Below, piece by piece: positions 8,601-15,892 of a stretch of DNA of 32,820 bases. The notes beneath the pieces are model-generated. The model had not been told where the DNA came from. It saw nothing but the letters and a program-made list of their open reading frames with translations, and did no database searches. Position numbers and translations under genes: made by a program. This DNA comes from Bdellovibrio sp. (GTDB lineage: Bacteria > Bdellovibrionota > Bdellovibrionia > Bdellovibrionales > Bdellovibrionaceae): positions 27,960-60,779 of the forward strand of contig DYOP01000004.1 in the NCBI GenBank assembly GCA_020720425.1, read 5' to 3'. Within the stretch, counting starts at the first letter, position 1. The number at the start of each line of letters is the position of its first letter.

Positions 8601-9161
8601 TTGGATAATAATGAGGTTACCATTTCATCGCAAACAGTGGCTGTTTTTTGTATTAGCGAGCAGCATGATCTTTATTCTTTGAGTTTGTCTTTTCGCGGGG
8701 TGCCTGACCAAGCAACGGGTATGGTTATTAACTTATCCGTGGTTGAGTATTGGTTAAAGCAAATAAAAATTTTAACTGAGAGTCGGGGATTTGATACTCT
8801 TAAAAAACTATTTGAAACTATACAAGATTATTTGATAGGCCAAGCCAAAGGCTACTCCTGCCAAATTGAAAGTATCGAAATTGGTCAGCCCTTTACGCAG
8901 GTGTACTTTAAATACAAGCAAGATAAGATATTCGTAACCTTAGTTAAAAACATGAGATATCAAAATCAATTTGGCCTTGCTAAGGTTGGGTTTGACTACG
9001 AATCGTATAATAAAATTCCTGACCGAGAGCGCAGGCAAGATGTTTGGATGCTATCTATGGCTGAGAATGCCGCCCTTGCTCTTAAAGGCAGGTTTCCGCT
9101 TGCTCTTTTTTGTGAATTCAAGGACCTTGTCACGGGTCAACTGATTCGATTTGAAAGGTAA
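8601..9161 (+). CDS. PTPS/QueD-like protein, apparently lacking the full zinc-His site
   Basis: 186-residue protein, start TTG 8601 with AAAAAGG upstream. It is not a standard enzyme, but two segments line up in order with the 6-pyruvoyl-tetrahydropterin synthase/QueD fold: HDLYSLSLSFRGVPDQ followed by ATGMVINLSVVEYWLKQI (family pattern HGHNY...TGMVxDF.DLK), and SMAENAALALKGRF (family pattern PTAENxAxxI). Known members bind zinc through three His residues; here only the His of QHDLY is obvious. The resemblance is therefore to fold, and catalysis is doubtful. It sits between ppiD and the S1 protein, 14 and 4 bases from its neighbours, and is likely co-transcribed. The ORF is well supported; the family assignment is my pattern match and was not checked by profile search. 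Confidence 0.7.
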   Translation: MDNNEVTISSQTVAVFCISEQHDLYSLSLSFRGVPDQATGMVINLSVVEYWLKQIKILTESRGFDTLKKLFETIQDYLIGQAKGYSCQIESIEIGQPFTQVYFKYKQDKIFVTLVKNMRYQNQFGLAKVGFDYESYNKIPDRERRQDVWMLSMAENAALALKGRFPLALFCEFKDLVTGQLIRFER

Positions 9162-9165
9162 CCAC

Positions 9166-10368
9166 ATGAGTAAAAAAGATATTTTTGGCGATGAAATTGT
9201 AGAAAATAATAAAACAACTTTTGAAGAGTTTTTACAGAAATCATCTGATTTAAAAAGTCATAAAATGGGCCAAAGGGTAAATGGAAAAATTTTATCAATT
9301 TCAAAAGACACGGTGCTGGTTGATATCGGCTCACATGTTGATGGTGTGATGTCAAAATTAGAAATTATAAAAGACACGGGAGAATTGCTATTTGAGGTGG
9401 GTCAGAGCATTGATTGTGTTATAAAAAAAATTTCTCCCGATTCAATTTTACTCAGGTATGAGGGGAGTAAAATTGGTTTTTCAGAAGATGCCGATTTAGA
9501 AGATGCCTTTGATTACGAAACTCCTATTGAGGGTAAAGTTTTAGAAGAGGTCAAAGGAGGCTTTCGAGTTATGTTACCCGGAAGTGTTAAAGCGTTTTGC
9601 CCTGTCAGTCAGATAGATTTTCGGGTCACTGAGCCCAAAGATTACATTGGGCAAAAATTTGAGTTTATTATTATCCAGTACGCCCAAGGGGGGCGCAATG
9701 TGGTTGTCAGTCGCCGCAGAGCTTTGGACGCTCAAAAAGTTCAAATTGAATCTGAATTTTTAAAACAAACTAAGCCAGAGCAGTTACTTGGCGCTGAAGT
9801 GATAAGGCTTGAAAAATTTGGCGCCTTTGTAAAGCTTGAAGATTGGGGCCTCGAGGGCCTTATTCCTTTATCAGAACTTGCATGGAATCGGATCCGTCAC
9901 CCTGATGAAGTGGTGCAAATCGGAGCTAAAATTCAGGTGATGTTTTTAGGCTCTCAAGAAGATGACAGCGGGCGCTTAAAATTAAGTTTTTCTCTTAAAA
10001 AAGCGGGTGCTGATGGAGACCCCTGGGCTATGGCCTCTCTTAAGTTTGCGGTAGGCACGGTTATTTTAGGAACAGTAGAAAAAAAAGAAGCCTTTGGTTT
10101 ATTTGTTTCCCTTCAGCCCCAAGGGGGGGTAACCGGGTTACTTCCCAAATCAATGTGGAAAGATAGCCTCGAATTCAAAGATTTTGAAAATAAAAAACGA
10201 GGCGATCCACTCACAGTTGTTATTAAAGAAATCAATTACGAAGCCAAAAAAATTCTTTTAGGTATTCCTGGCGATCAAGATGAGCCTGTTTACCAAGAAG
10301 GACTAAAGTCTAAAAGCCTGGGCACTTTTGCAGATTTATTTAATAAAAATAATTCTAAAAAAAAGTAA
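9166..10368 (+). CDS. S1-domain RNA-binding protein with four S1 repeats
   Basis: 400-residue protein made almost entirely of S1 (OB-fold) repeats: about residues 34-95 (GQRVNGKILSISKDTVLVDI), 115-180 (ETPIEGKVLEEVKGGFRVML), 200-275 (GAEVIRLEKFGAFVKLEDWG onward) and 290-370 (GTVILGTVEKKEAFGLFVSL). It resembles ribosomal protein S1 but is shorter than the usual six-repeat form, so it may be a paralogue acting in translation or RNA turnover. The chosen ATG 9166 has AAAGG at 9154-9158; the in-frame TTG at 9151 overlaps the upstream gene. The short Lys-rich tail (NKNNSKKK) may add RNA contacts. It is the last gene of the three-gene plus-strand unit. Confidence 0.88.
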   Translation: MSKKDIFGDEIVENNKTTFEEFLQKSSDLKSHKMGQRVNGKILSISKDTVLVDIGSHVDGVMSKLEIIKDTGELLFEVGQSIDCVIKKISPDSILLRYEGSKIGFSEDADLEDAFDYETPIEGKVLEEVKGGFRVMLPGSVKAFCPVSQIDFRVTEPKDYIGQKFEFIIIQYAQGGRNVVVSRRRALDAQKVQIESEFLKQTKPEQLLGAEVIRLEKFGAFVKLEDWGLEGLIPLSELAWNRIRHPDEVVQIGAKIQVMFLGSQEDDSGRLKLSFSLKKAGADGDPWAMASLKFAVGTVILGTVEKKEAFGLFVSLQPQGGVTGLLPKSMWKDSLEFKDFENKKRGDPLTVVIKEINYEAKKILLGIPGDQDEPVYQEGLKSKSLGTFADLFNKNNSKKK

Positions 10369-10516
10369 GCTATTTTTTGCTTGGTCCTTTTTTGGGCGCT
10401 TAAAGAAAAGTTTGTTGGTAACCTGCCAGCCTAAAGCCTGCTCCGCACAGATGGTTTTACAGATAAAAATAAAAACGCCGTGACTGCTTTAGGTATAAAA
10501 CAGAAAATAAAAGTGG

Positions 10517-11878
10517 ATGAGATTATTTTTATTGTTGTTATTTTTTGTACTTAATGCGCCATTTATGCCCGTGTTATTATTGGCCCAATCTAATAAGCTT
10601 GCAGAGGCAGGCACAGGTCATTTTATAGACCACTTTGAGGCGGCCCAAAAATATTTAAATATTATTAAAGCCAATTATAATAAAAAAGATATTTCCAACT
10701 CGGCTTCGTTATTAAAGGCTCATCTAAAAAAATACCCAGTCAGCGCCTTTCTTTTGGGGGTTTCTGAAAAGCAGCTCATTGAGTACGAAAATATAGGCTA
10801 TGAGTCTGAGCTACAAGCTATAGTAAAAAGAGCTCAGCATGCCGCTCAGTACAGAGATATTAAAAAAGAGTTTGATGAATACCAAGCTATTTCGCAAAAA
10901 CTGGGTTTAAATGATGAAAAATTAAAATCAAATCTGAAGTCCGTCTTTGCCCCGCTATCACAAAAAGGGCGACAAGCTTTACAGCAAGAAAGCAAAAATT
11001 GCCAACCTGAAGTTGATATAAGTAAAAGTCTTGGCCCCCCAAGAAATCAAGATTCAGTGGGTTGGTGTGCCTCGTTTGCTGAAGCTGATTTAGTCAGCCA
11101 TAAATTAGGAAAAAAAATATCAGCCGCTGATTTAGCGATAAACTATGGCTTAAAAAACAATAGAAAGGTTTTAGCTAGTGATAAAGAAATCAAGGCTGCT
11201 CAAGCCATGGGGATAAAAGACTTACTTAGAAATGGCGTATTTCTAACTGAAAACCTTTATGAGGTTACGCTTGAAGCCAAAGGAGGCGTTTGCTTAGAAA
11301 AAGATTTTTCAAGTGAAGATAATTATGGAGGAGAGATCTTAGAAAATTATATAAAAATCAAAAAACAAAAATCGAGTTTTTTTAAATCCCCAGGCACTTG
11401 CCTTGCTACTTTAAACAAAATCTCACCCAATGTTACCAAAGCCCAAGCTGTGGATTTTTTAGAAAAAGCGACAACAGAAGAAGCCGTTAGCTATCTCAAT
11501 CAAATCAGTTGTAAAAAAAGATATAAGCCCGATCAAAAACTTATATCAAGAGCCTTTCCAGACTTTGCCAGCTTAGAAAATACCAACACCTATTTTAAAT
11601 ATATTAATGAAAATTTAAGCAAAAAAAATCCAACTATTATTGGCTATAACGCGGCCAGATTGCAAAACATCAATACTGAAGATTCAGAAAGGCACGCCTC
11701 TGTTATCGTCGGTAGAAGGTTTAATAAAGATGCCCAAAACTGCGAATACTTAATCAGAAATAGCTGGGGTAGCTCATGTGCTATGTACGACCCAGTGCTT
11801 GATTGTAAAGATGGTCATATTTGGGTGCCTAAAGAGATATTAACGCGCGATGAAGTGGGGATTAAATATTTTGAATAA
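10517..11878 (+). CDS. Secreted papain-family (C1) cysteine peptidase
   Basis: 453 residues. A signal peptide (residues 1-23, ending LLLAQ) implies export. Residues 24-165 are helical and Lys/Glu-rich and could be a propeptide. The catalytic domain has the papain set in order: Gln178 (oxyanion hole) and Cys184 in NQDSVGWCASF, His393 in ERHASVIVG and Asn415 in RNSWGSSC. About 200 residues separate Cys and His, longer than in papain itself, so an insertion is present. It has several extra cysteines. The start ATG 10517 has only a weak ribosome-binding site. It is likely a secreted digestive or processing protease; the substrate is unknown. Neighbouring genes do not suggest a pathway, and its stop lies one base from that of the minus-strand ORF downstream. 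Confidence 0.88.
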   Translation: MRLFLLLLFFVLNAPFMPVLLLAQSNKLAEAGTGHFIDHFEAAQKYLNIIKANYNKKDISNSASLLKAHLKKYPVSAFLLGVSEKQLIEYENIGYESELQAIVKRAQHAAQYRDIKKEFDEYQAISQKLGLNDEKLKSNLKSVFAPLSQKGRQALQQESKNCQPEVDISKSLGPPRNQDSVGWCASFAEADLVSHKLGKKISAADLAINYGLKNNRKVLASDKEIKAAQAMGIKDLLRNGVFLTENLYEVTLEAKGGVCLEKDFSSEDNYGGEILENYIKIKKQKSSFFKSPGTCLATLNKISPNVTKAQAVDFLEKATTEEAVSYLNQISCKKRYKPDQKLISRAFPDFASLENTNTYFKYINENLSKKNPTIIGYNAARLQNINTEDSERHASVIVGRRFNKDAQNCEYLIRNSWGSSCAMYDPVLDCKDGHIWVPKEILTRDEVGIKYFE

Positions 11879-11879
11879 A

Positions 11880-12098
11880 TTAAATATCCTTAACAAGCTG
11901 AGTAACCCTAGCGATACAAGTGACTTGAGTCATTTGATTGTTTCCAATGTTTGCTACGATTTTGAAAATTTTAAAAGCAATTTTAATTCTAGTAACCCCA
12001 TGATCTTGAGTAAATTTATTGGGACTTGCGGCGCTTTTAAAACATTCAAATCCACTCACTTTAAAATTTTCAGCAAGTCCACTGGCTTTAGCAACCAA
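11880..12098 (-). CDS. Small ORF or gene remnant of unknown function, start uncertain
   Basis: The minus-strand frame is open from 12143 to a stop at 11880-11882. TTG 12098-12096 is the only usual start and has no visible ribosome-binding site. Codons in this frame look coding (many purine-first codons such as GTT, GCT, GCC, AGT, GAA), giving segments like KASGLAENFKVSGFECF and NNQMTQVTCIARVTQLV, whereas the opposite frame gives odd residue content. Its stop is one base from the stop of the convergent papain-like gene. It could be a real small gene with a rare start, or the 3' remnant of a gene that lost its beginning. No family recognised. Confidence 0.35.
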   Translation of the reverse strand: MVAKASGLAENFKVSGFECFKSAASPNKFTQDHGVTRIKIAFKIFKIVANIGNNQMTQVTCIARVTQLVKDI

Positions 12099-12122
12099 TG
12101 TGGATACGGTAACACAACTTAT

Positions 12123-12566
12123 TTGATACGTTTTAATCGAAAATTATTATTTATTATTTTTAGTTTATTTTTTATTTCTCGATTTTTGTTTGCTCAAGAT
12201 CGGGTTGATAAAAACAAATGGCAGTGTGACCCAAATGCTAAAATCAAATGGCTTGAAAAAAGTAAAACATACACTCAGCCAGCTGGATTTTGTGTTAATC
12301 AAAATAAAAATATTTTTTTGGCTATTCAATGTCAAAATCAAAACTGCCCTGAGATTGAAAATCCAATGGTCTTTACATTTAAAGAGCTCAGCTCGCCCGT
12401 AGGTAACCCCAGTTTTAAGTTATGTCGCAATTTAGGCGGCCACCCACGGCTGGTTACTTATATTAGTCAAAAACTCAATATTAATACCTATTCTGATCAA
12501 TGCCTATGGCCATCGGGGGCTTTTACAAGTACCGATTATTTGATTAAAAAAAATATAATTAGGTAG
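12123..12566 (+). CDS. Secreted Cys-rich protein of unknown function
   Basis: 147 residues from TTG 12123, chosen because a classic signal peptide starts there (IRFNRKLLFIIFSLFFISRF, then LFAQ). The frame is open back to 11850, but that part looks non-coding in this frame and opposes a better minus-strand frame. No strong ribosome-binding site is visible. The mature part of about 120 residues has six cysteines (in WQC, FCVN, IQC, QNC, LCR and QCLW), an even number suggesting three disulfides in the periplasm or outside the cell. It lies downstream of the papain-like protease on the same strand, but about 245 bases away, so co-transcription is uncertain. No family recognised. Confidence 0.6.
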   Translation: MIRFNRKLLFIIFSLFFISRFLFAQDRVDKNKWQCDPNAKIKWLEKSKTYTQPAGFCVNQNKNIFLAIQCQNQNCPEIENPMVFTFKELSSPVGNPSFKLCRNLGGHPRLVTYISQKLNINTYSDQCLWPSGAFTSTDYLIKKNIIR

Positions 12567-12660
12567 CTCCCATGCATGCATAAACCTTTGTTAGCGAATG
12601 AATATTTTACCTGTATCCCAATTCCCTTTTAATTTACATATGGGCATTGTATAAGAAGGG

Positions 12661-12680
12661 CCTAAATTTTATTTAGGAGG
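12661..12680 (+). promoter_or_regulatory. Hairpin overlapping the Shine-Dalgarno of the 657-residue gene
   Basis: CCTAAAT (12661-12667), a TTT loop and ATTTAGG (12671-12677) make a perfect 7-bp stem. The 3' arm covers the first AGG of the AGGAGG ribosome-binding site (12675-12680), 5 bases before the ATG. It could limit initiation in the mRNA; there is no evidence of a ligand or factor. Confidence 0.4.
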
Positions 12681-12685
12681 TTCTT

Positions 12686-14659
12686 ATGCACGGCCAGCTT
12701 TCAAAGTCACTTGTGCCCCCTTCTCAGGTTTTGTCAATTTTTAGGCGGGTCACTTTTGTTGCTCTTTTGGGATTGTACTCATTTCCCTCAGAGGCGAGTT
12801 TTAAGTTTTTAGAAGAGCATAATATCTCAGAGCGAATCGACGAAGAAGTTGCGAAGCTTAAAATTGGAGGCAGCGTTGACCTGGTTGATGCTGATATTTT
12901 TGACGGAGTTGGGATTGCATTAAAGTATAGGGCTCAATCAGAACCTTCTTATACAAATGGTTACTATACGCGGTTTGATCACTACACTCTTCAGGGTGAT
13001 ATTGAGGCAGGTCAGTTACTTGATGGGCTGGGTCCATTTTCTTTTAATGTTAGTAAAAATGCAGAAATCATTTTTGCTCGTCAGTTTAAGTCTCAAAAAG
13101 ACTCGCTATTGGCCATTCCCTACACTTTAAAAAATATACCTATTAACGCAAAGGCCGCGATAAATAATCTTAACCCCGGAGATTTTGTTGGCTTGCAGGC
13201 GCAAATGACATTTATTATGAGCTTAAATGGTGTTACCCCCTTAAACGGGGTGCTAGAGCTTAAAGGCTCAACTCATGCCTTAGTGAGTGGAAATTTTTTG
13301 ATACATATTTTTAAGCTAAAAAATGATAAATTAAGAATCAAATTTATTGCAAATAAAGGACGAGGCGTAGGCGCCCAAGCAAGCTTGGGAATTATCCCCT
13401 CAGTTTTAGAAGTAACAGGTTTAAAAATTGTAGATGATAGAATTAAAGATATTATAGATGTCGATGTGGTTCAATTTGGAGCCGATTTAAACAATCAAAT
13501 TATTTCGGTATTAGACTATGTTATTGATCTTAAAGATGCAGAGGCCGTTCAAGCTTATAACAAAGTGATGTCAAAAAAAATGCGTTTTAGAACCCTAAAT
13601 GCTTTAAATCCACTTGACCGAGTTAATCAGTTAGACAGAGTCGTATTAACAGACTTATCTGAGTTTGAAAAGCTAGCCATAGCCGATACTAATAAATCAG
13701 CTGAACAAAAAAGGGTGGACCGCGTTTTTAAGGGGACTCAAAATCAAAATCAATTTGGAACTCGTTTGAAGTTTGGAATTAGTTTAATTAAATTTGAGCA
13801 AAACGCATCTTTTAGTGAATCAAAAATTGAAAGTTTTGACCTTCAGGAAAACAGAAGCACTTATTTGTTAAGCACCTTCCTATTAAAAGATAAACTTAAA
13901 TTATTATTTGGTTTGTACGGTGGTGAAACAGAAATAGTTTCTAACCTGCTATTTAAAGCTGATAATAATTGGCAACCCCAAAAGTTTGTTGGCCTTGCTT
14001 TAGAGCGTAATGTGAAATTAAAAAAAGTTTCTCAGGGCGATTTTGAATACTTAAAAGAAAAAGTTGCCGAATTTATTCCTCAGTCCGAGTTAAATCGCAT
14101 AAACTGGAGATCTGTTGAATCTCAATTTGTCGGCAAAGTTAACGCTTCATTTAGGCATGTATTGTTTTTCTTGCCCGAGGCATTAGCAAAGATGCCGTCA
14201 CTTAAGGCCGAAAATATAGAAAATAAATTTATTAATTATATCGAACCCTTTGAAAGTTTTATTACTAAAAATGTAGGTGTTAAATTTAAAGACCCCCTAT
14301 TAAGCTCGGAGTTTTCGTTTTGGCTTGATGAATATAGAAAAGATATTTTTGAGATTTCTAATCAGCTAGCCATTACCCTTAACCCTAAAAGTCTTTCGGC
14401 TGAAAGATATAAGGCCTTTGCGAGTTTAAAAGACATCCCCTTATGGCAAGAAAAAGGCATCGGATTTTTGTTGTCACTGTTACCTAAAAACCAAGCTGAA
14501 AAGCTGATTAGTTATGAGCTAAATATTGTCGCAAAAAATACCACGCCGTTAGAGTTTAAGTTTGGTAACTTTGCAGAAAAAGATATCTATAATTCAATTA
14601 TCTATGTGCAAAATGCAATTAATAACCGAAGCATTGATATGAGGCATGGGGATTTGTAA
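12686..14659 (+). CDS. Large exported protein of unknown family
   Basis: 657 residues, ATG 12686 with a perfect AGGAGG at 12675-12680. An N-terminal hydrophobic segment (about 20-36, VTFVALLGLYSFPSEAS) looks like a signal peptide with a long charged n-region; cleavage after SEA is plausible. Residues 50-300 are rich in short beta-type stretches with alternating polar and apolar residues and Gly turns. The rest is mixed, with Lys-rich helices and a second beta-type block (FGTRLKFGISLIKFEQ; LSTFLLKDKLKLLFGLYGG). No catalytic motif, Cys pair or repeat is obvious. It may be periplasmic or outer-membrane associated; I do not recognise the family. It stands alone, with a convergent neighbour downstream. 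Confidence 0.8.
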   Translation: MHGQLSKSLVPPSQVLSIFRRVTFVALLGLYSFPSEASFKFLEEHNISERIDEEVAKLKIGGSVDLVDADIFDGVGIALKYRAQSEPSYTNGYYTRFDHYTLQGDIEAGQLLDGLGPFSFNVSKNAEIIFARQFKSQKDSLLAIPYTLKNIPINAKAAINNLNPGDFVGLQAQMTFIMSLNGVTPLNGVLELKGSTHALVSGNFLIHIFKLKNDKLRIKFIANKGRGVGAQASLGIIPSVLEVTGLKIVDDRIKDIIDVDVVQFGADLNNQIISVLDYVIDLKDAEAVQAYNKVMSKKMRFRTLNALNPLDRVNQLDRVVLTDLSEFEKLAIADTNKSAEQKRVDRVFKGTQNQNQFGTRLKFGISLIKFEQNASFSESKIESFDLQENRSTYLLSTFLLKDKLKLLFGLYGGETEIVSNLLFKADNNWQPQKFVGLALERNVKLKKVSQGDFEYLKEKVAEFIPQSELNRINWRSVESQFVGKVNASFRHVLFFLPEALAKMPSLKAENIENKFINYIEPFESFITKNVGVKFKDPLLSSEFSFWLDEYRKDIFEISNQLAITLNPKSLSAERYKAFASLKDIPLWQEKGIGFLLSLLPKNQAEKLISYELNIVAKNTTPLEFKFGNFAEKDIYNSIIYVQNAINNRSIDMRHGDL

Positions 14660-14686
14660 TCCCCCCCCGCCGCCGCCCTTGCGGGC
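14648..14686. terminator. GC-rich double hairpin over the stop codon, possible terminator
   Basis: GGGGATT (14648-14654) pairs with AATCCCC (14658-14664) around a TGT loop that contains the first base of the stop codon. A C/G-only tract follows, then GCCC-TTGC-GGGC (14675-14686). A T-rich stretch starts only at 14691, so it is not a canonical intrinsic terminator for the plus strand. The local G+C is strikingly high for this sequence. Confidence 0.35.
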
Positions 14687-14701
14687 CATGTTACTTTTTT
14701 A

Positions 14702-15259
14702 TTATTTTTTAAGTGTGATTTCAAAGCTAGAAGCTGAAAAGGGCCCCTTCGTATAGCCATTGTCATTAGAGGGCGAAAGGGGGGCCACTCTCCAAAAAAT
14801 TTGCTCGGGGCTATCGCTTGTTAGGGCTAACTCAAATTGATGAGCTGTAATCGGGTTTTTCTCGACAATCAGCCATTTAAACTGAGGATCTTTGGCTATT
14901 TGAAGATGATAATTTTGAGTCTGATCTTGAGGGGCCCACTTTAATACAACAGAAGAACTTGAAATTTTTTCGAAGGGTTTTGGTTGTTCAATAATAACAG
15001 CGGGTGGCATTTGGGTTTTAGCCTTTACAGGCTTATGTGAGGGGTAAAAATTAAGATATTCTTTACCCGAGTGCCCATCAGAGTGTGAGCCACCATGAGT
15101 GCCTCCGTGAGAGCGAGAATGGTCATTGGTTTCGGCAGAGGCGGCGGCATCAGCTGTATCCGTATGATTGGCAGCGGCATCTCCCTCTGTGCTAGAAGCC
15201 ATGGCCACAGAAAAAGAAAGACTACTTAAAACACTTATTATGACAAATTTTAGCGCCAT
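14702..15259 (-). CDS. Secreted His-rich protein with an FnIII-like domain
   Basis: 185 residues, ATG with AAGGAG 5 bases upstream. Signal peptide at 1-21 (ending SVAMA). Residues 22-45 are Ala/Thr/Asp-rich, then a His/Gly/Ser-rich segment (HSRSHGGTHGGSHSDGHSGK, about 47-66) could bind metal ions such as zinc, copper or nickel. Residues 85-183 look like a fibronectin type III or related beta-sandwich: SSVVLKWAPQ, YHLQIAKDPQF, IFWRVAPLS and a final strand. The domain is of a binding type with no catalytic residues. It lies between the convergent 657-residue gene and the start of rnpB, apparently monocistronic. The specific role is unknown. Confidence 0.75.
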   Translation of the reverse strand: MALKFVIISVLSSLSFSVAMASSTEGDAAANHTDTADAAASAETNDHSRSHGGTHGGSHSDGHSGKEYLNFYPSHKPVKAKTQMPPAVIIEQPKPFEKISSSSVVLKWAPQDQTQNYHLQIAKDPQFKWLIVEKNPITAHQFELALTSDSPEQIFWRVAPLSPSNDNGYTKGPFSASSFEITLKK

Positions 15260-15419
15260 AAAGACTCCTTAAAAATAAGACCCATTTAATAATTACTTAT
15301 TAATATTAATTAATGCGTAACAGAGGCTTTAAGGATAGCAAAAAAATAATCAATGCCAAGAAAAAAAATTAGCAAACTGATTTCAGGGGTTGCCTTTAAC
15401 TCTTGAGTGTGAGAAGTCA

Positions 15420-15797
15420 ATTTGGGGTTTTAAATACAATTGCGTCAATTTTAACGAATTGCCGAGGAAAGTCCGGACTCTATCGGGAAGCGTAAGGGGT
15501 AACGCCCCTCGCGGGAAACCGCAGGAACAGTGGAACAGAGAGAATGTCCAGGGCCGTGATCCATTTATTGGCAAGGGAGATAGATGGGGAGCTGCTGGAG
15601 TGAAAACAGCCAAACTCTACGCGAGAGCAAGAACAAATAGGGAGGCGCTTTAAGTCTGTCCCAGGCGATGTCTCCGGGTTAGTTCGCTTGAAAAAATGGG
15701 TAACCATTTTTCTAGATGAATAATTGTAATACTCAATTAAACAGTAACTCGTTTATTGAGTAACAGAATCCGGCTTAATGAAAGCCCCATTAGAGTT
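15420..15797 (+). ncRNA. rnpB: RNase P RNA, bacterial type A
   Basis: Catalytic RNA that removes 5' leaders from tRNA precursors. The universal core is present: GAGGAAAGTCCGGACTC (15464-15480), AACAGTGGAACAGAGAG (about 15525-15541), GAGCAAGAACAAATAGG (about 15625-15641) and the 3' signature ACAGAATCCGGCTTA (15763-15777). Ends are set by pairing: P1 is TGGGGTTTT (15423-15431) with AAAGCCCCA (15781-15789), and P2 is TACAATT (15434-15440) with AATTGTA near 15722. A further hairpin, ACTCAAT/ATTGAGT, lies just before the 3' core. Length of about 378 nt is normal. Exact ends are uncertain by a few bases. No convincing promoter was found upstream. Three ORFs across this region are spurious. Confidence 0.96.
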
Positions 15798-15800
15798 ACC

Positions 15801-15828
15801 AAAAAAGCAGTTGAAAGACTGCTTTTTT
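15801..15828. terminator. Symmetrical terminator between rnpB and the helicase gene
   Basis: AAAAAAGCAG (15801-15810) is perfectly complementary to CTGCTTTTTT (15819-15828) with an 8-base loop. Read on the plus strand it ends rnpB in a T run; on the minus strand the same element ends in a T run too, so it can serve both convergent units. Confidence 0.85.
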
Positions 15829-15841
15829 GCTTTATGGCTAG

Positions 15842-15892
15842 AGCCCCCACAAAGTGGTAACATCAAAAAGTCTAACAGGGGGCGTGGGGGCT
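15842..15892 (-). terminator. Inverted repeat overlapping the helicase stop codon
   Basis: AGCCCCCAC (15842-15850) and GTGGGGGCT (15884-15892) are perfect 9-base arms around a 33-base loop. The right arm includes two bases of the helicase stop codon. No T run follows on the minus strand at once, so it may protect the mRNA 3' end or support the symmetrical terminator 14 bases further on. Confidence 0.4.

Noticed and set aside
11850-12122. N-terminal extension of the Cys-rich secreted protein back to ATG 11850
   Set aside because: It overlaps the papain-like gene, has odd residue content, opposes a better minus-strand frame and would bury the signal peptide at residue 92.
15383-15707. Three ORFs of 75-87 codons on both strands
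   Set aside because: They lie on rnpB, whose conserved core and helices fully explain the sequence.
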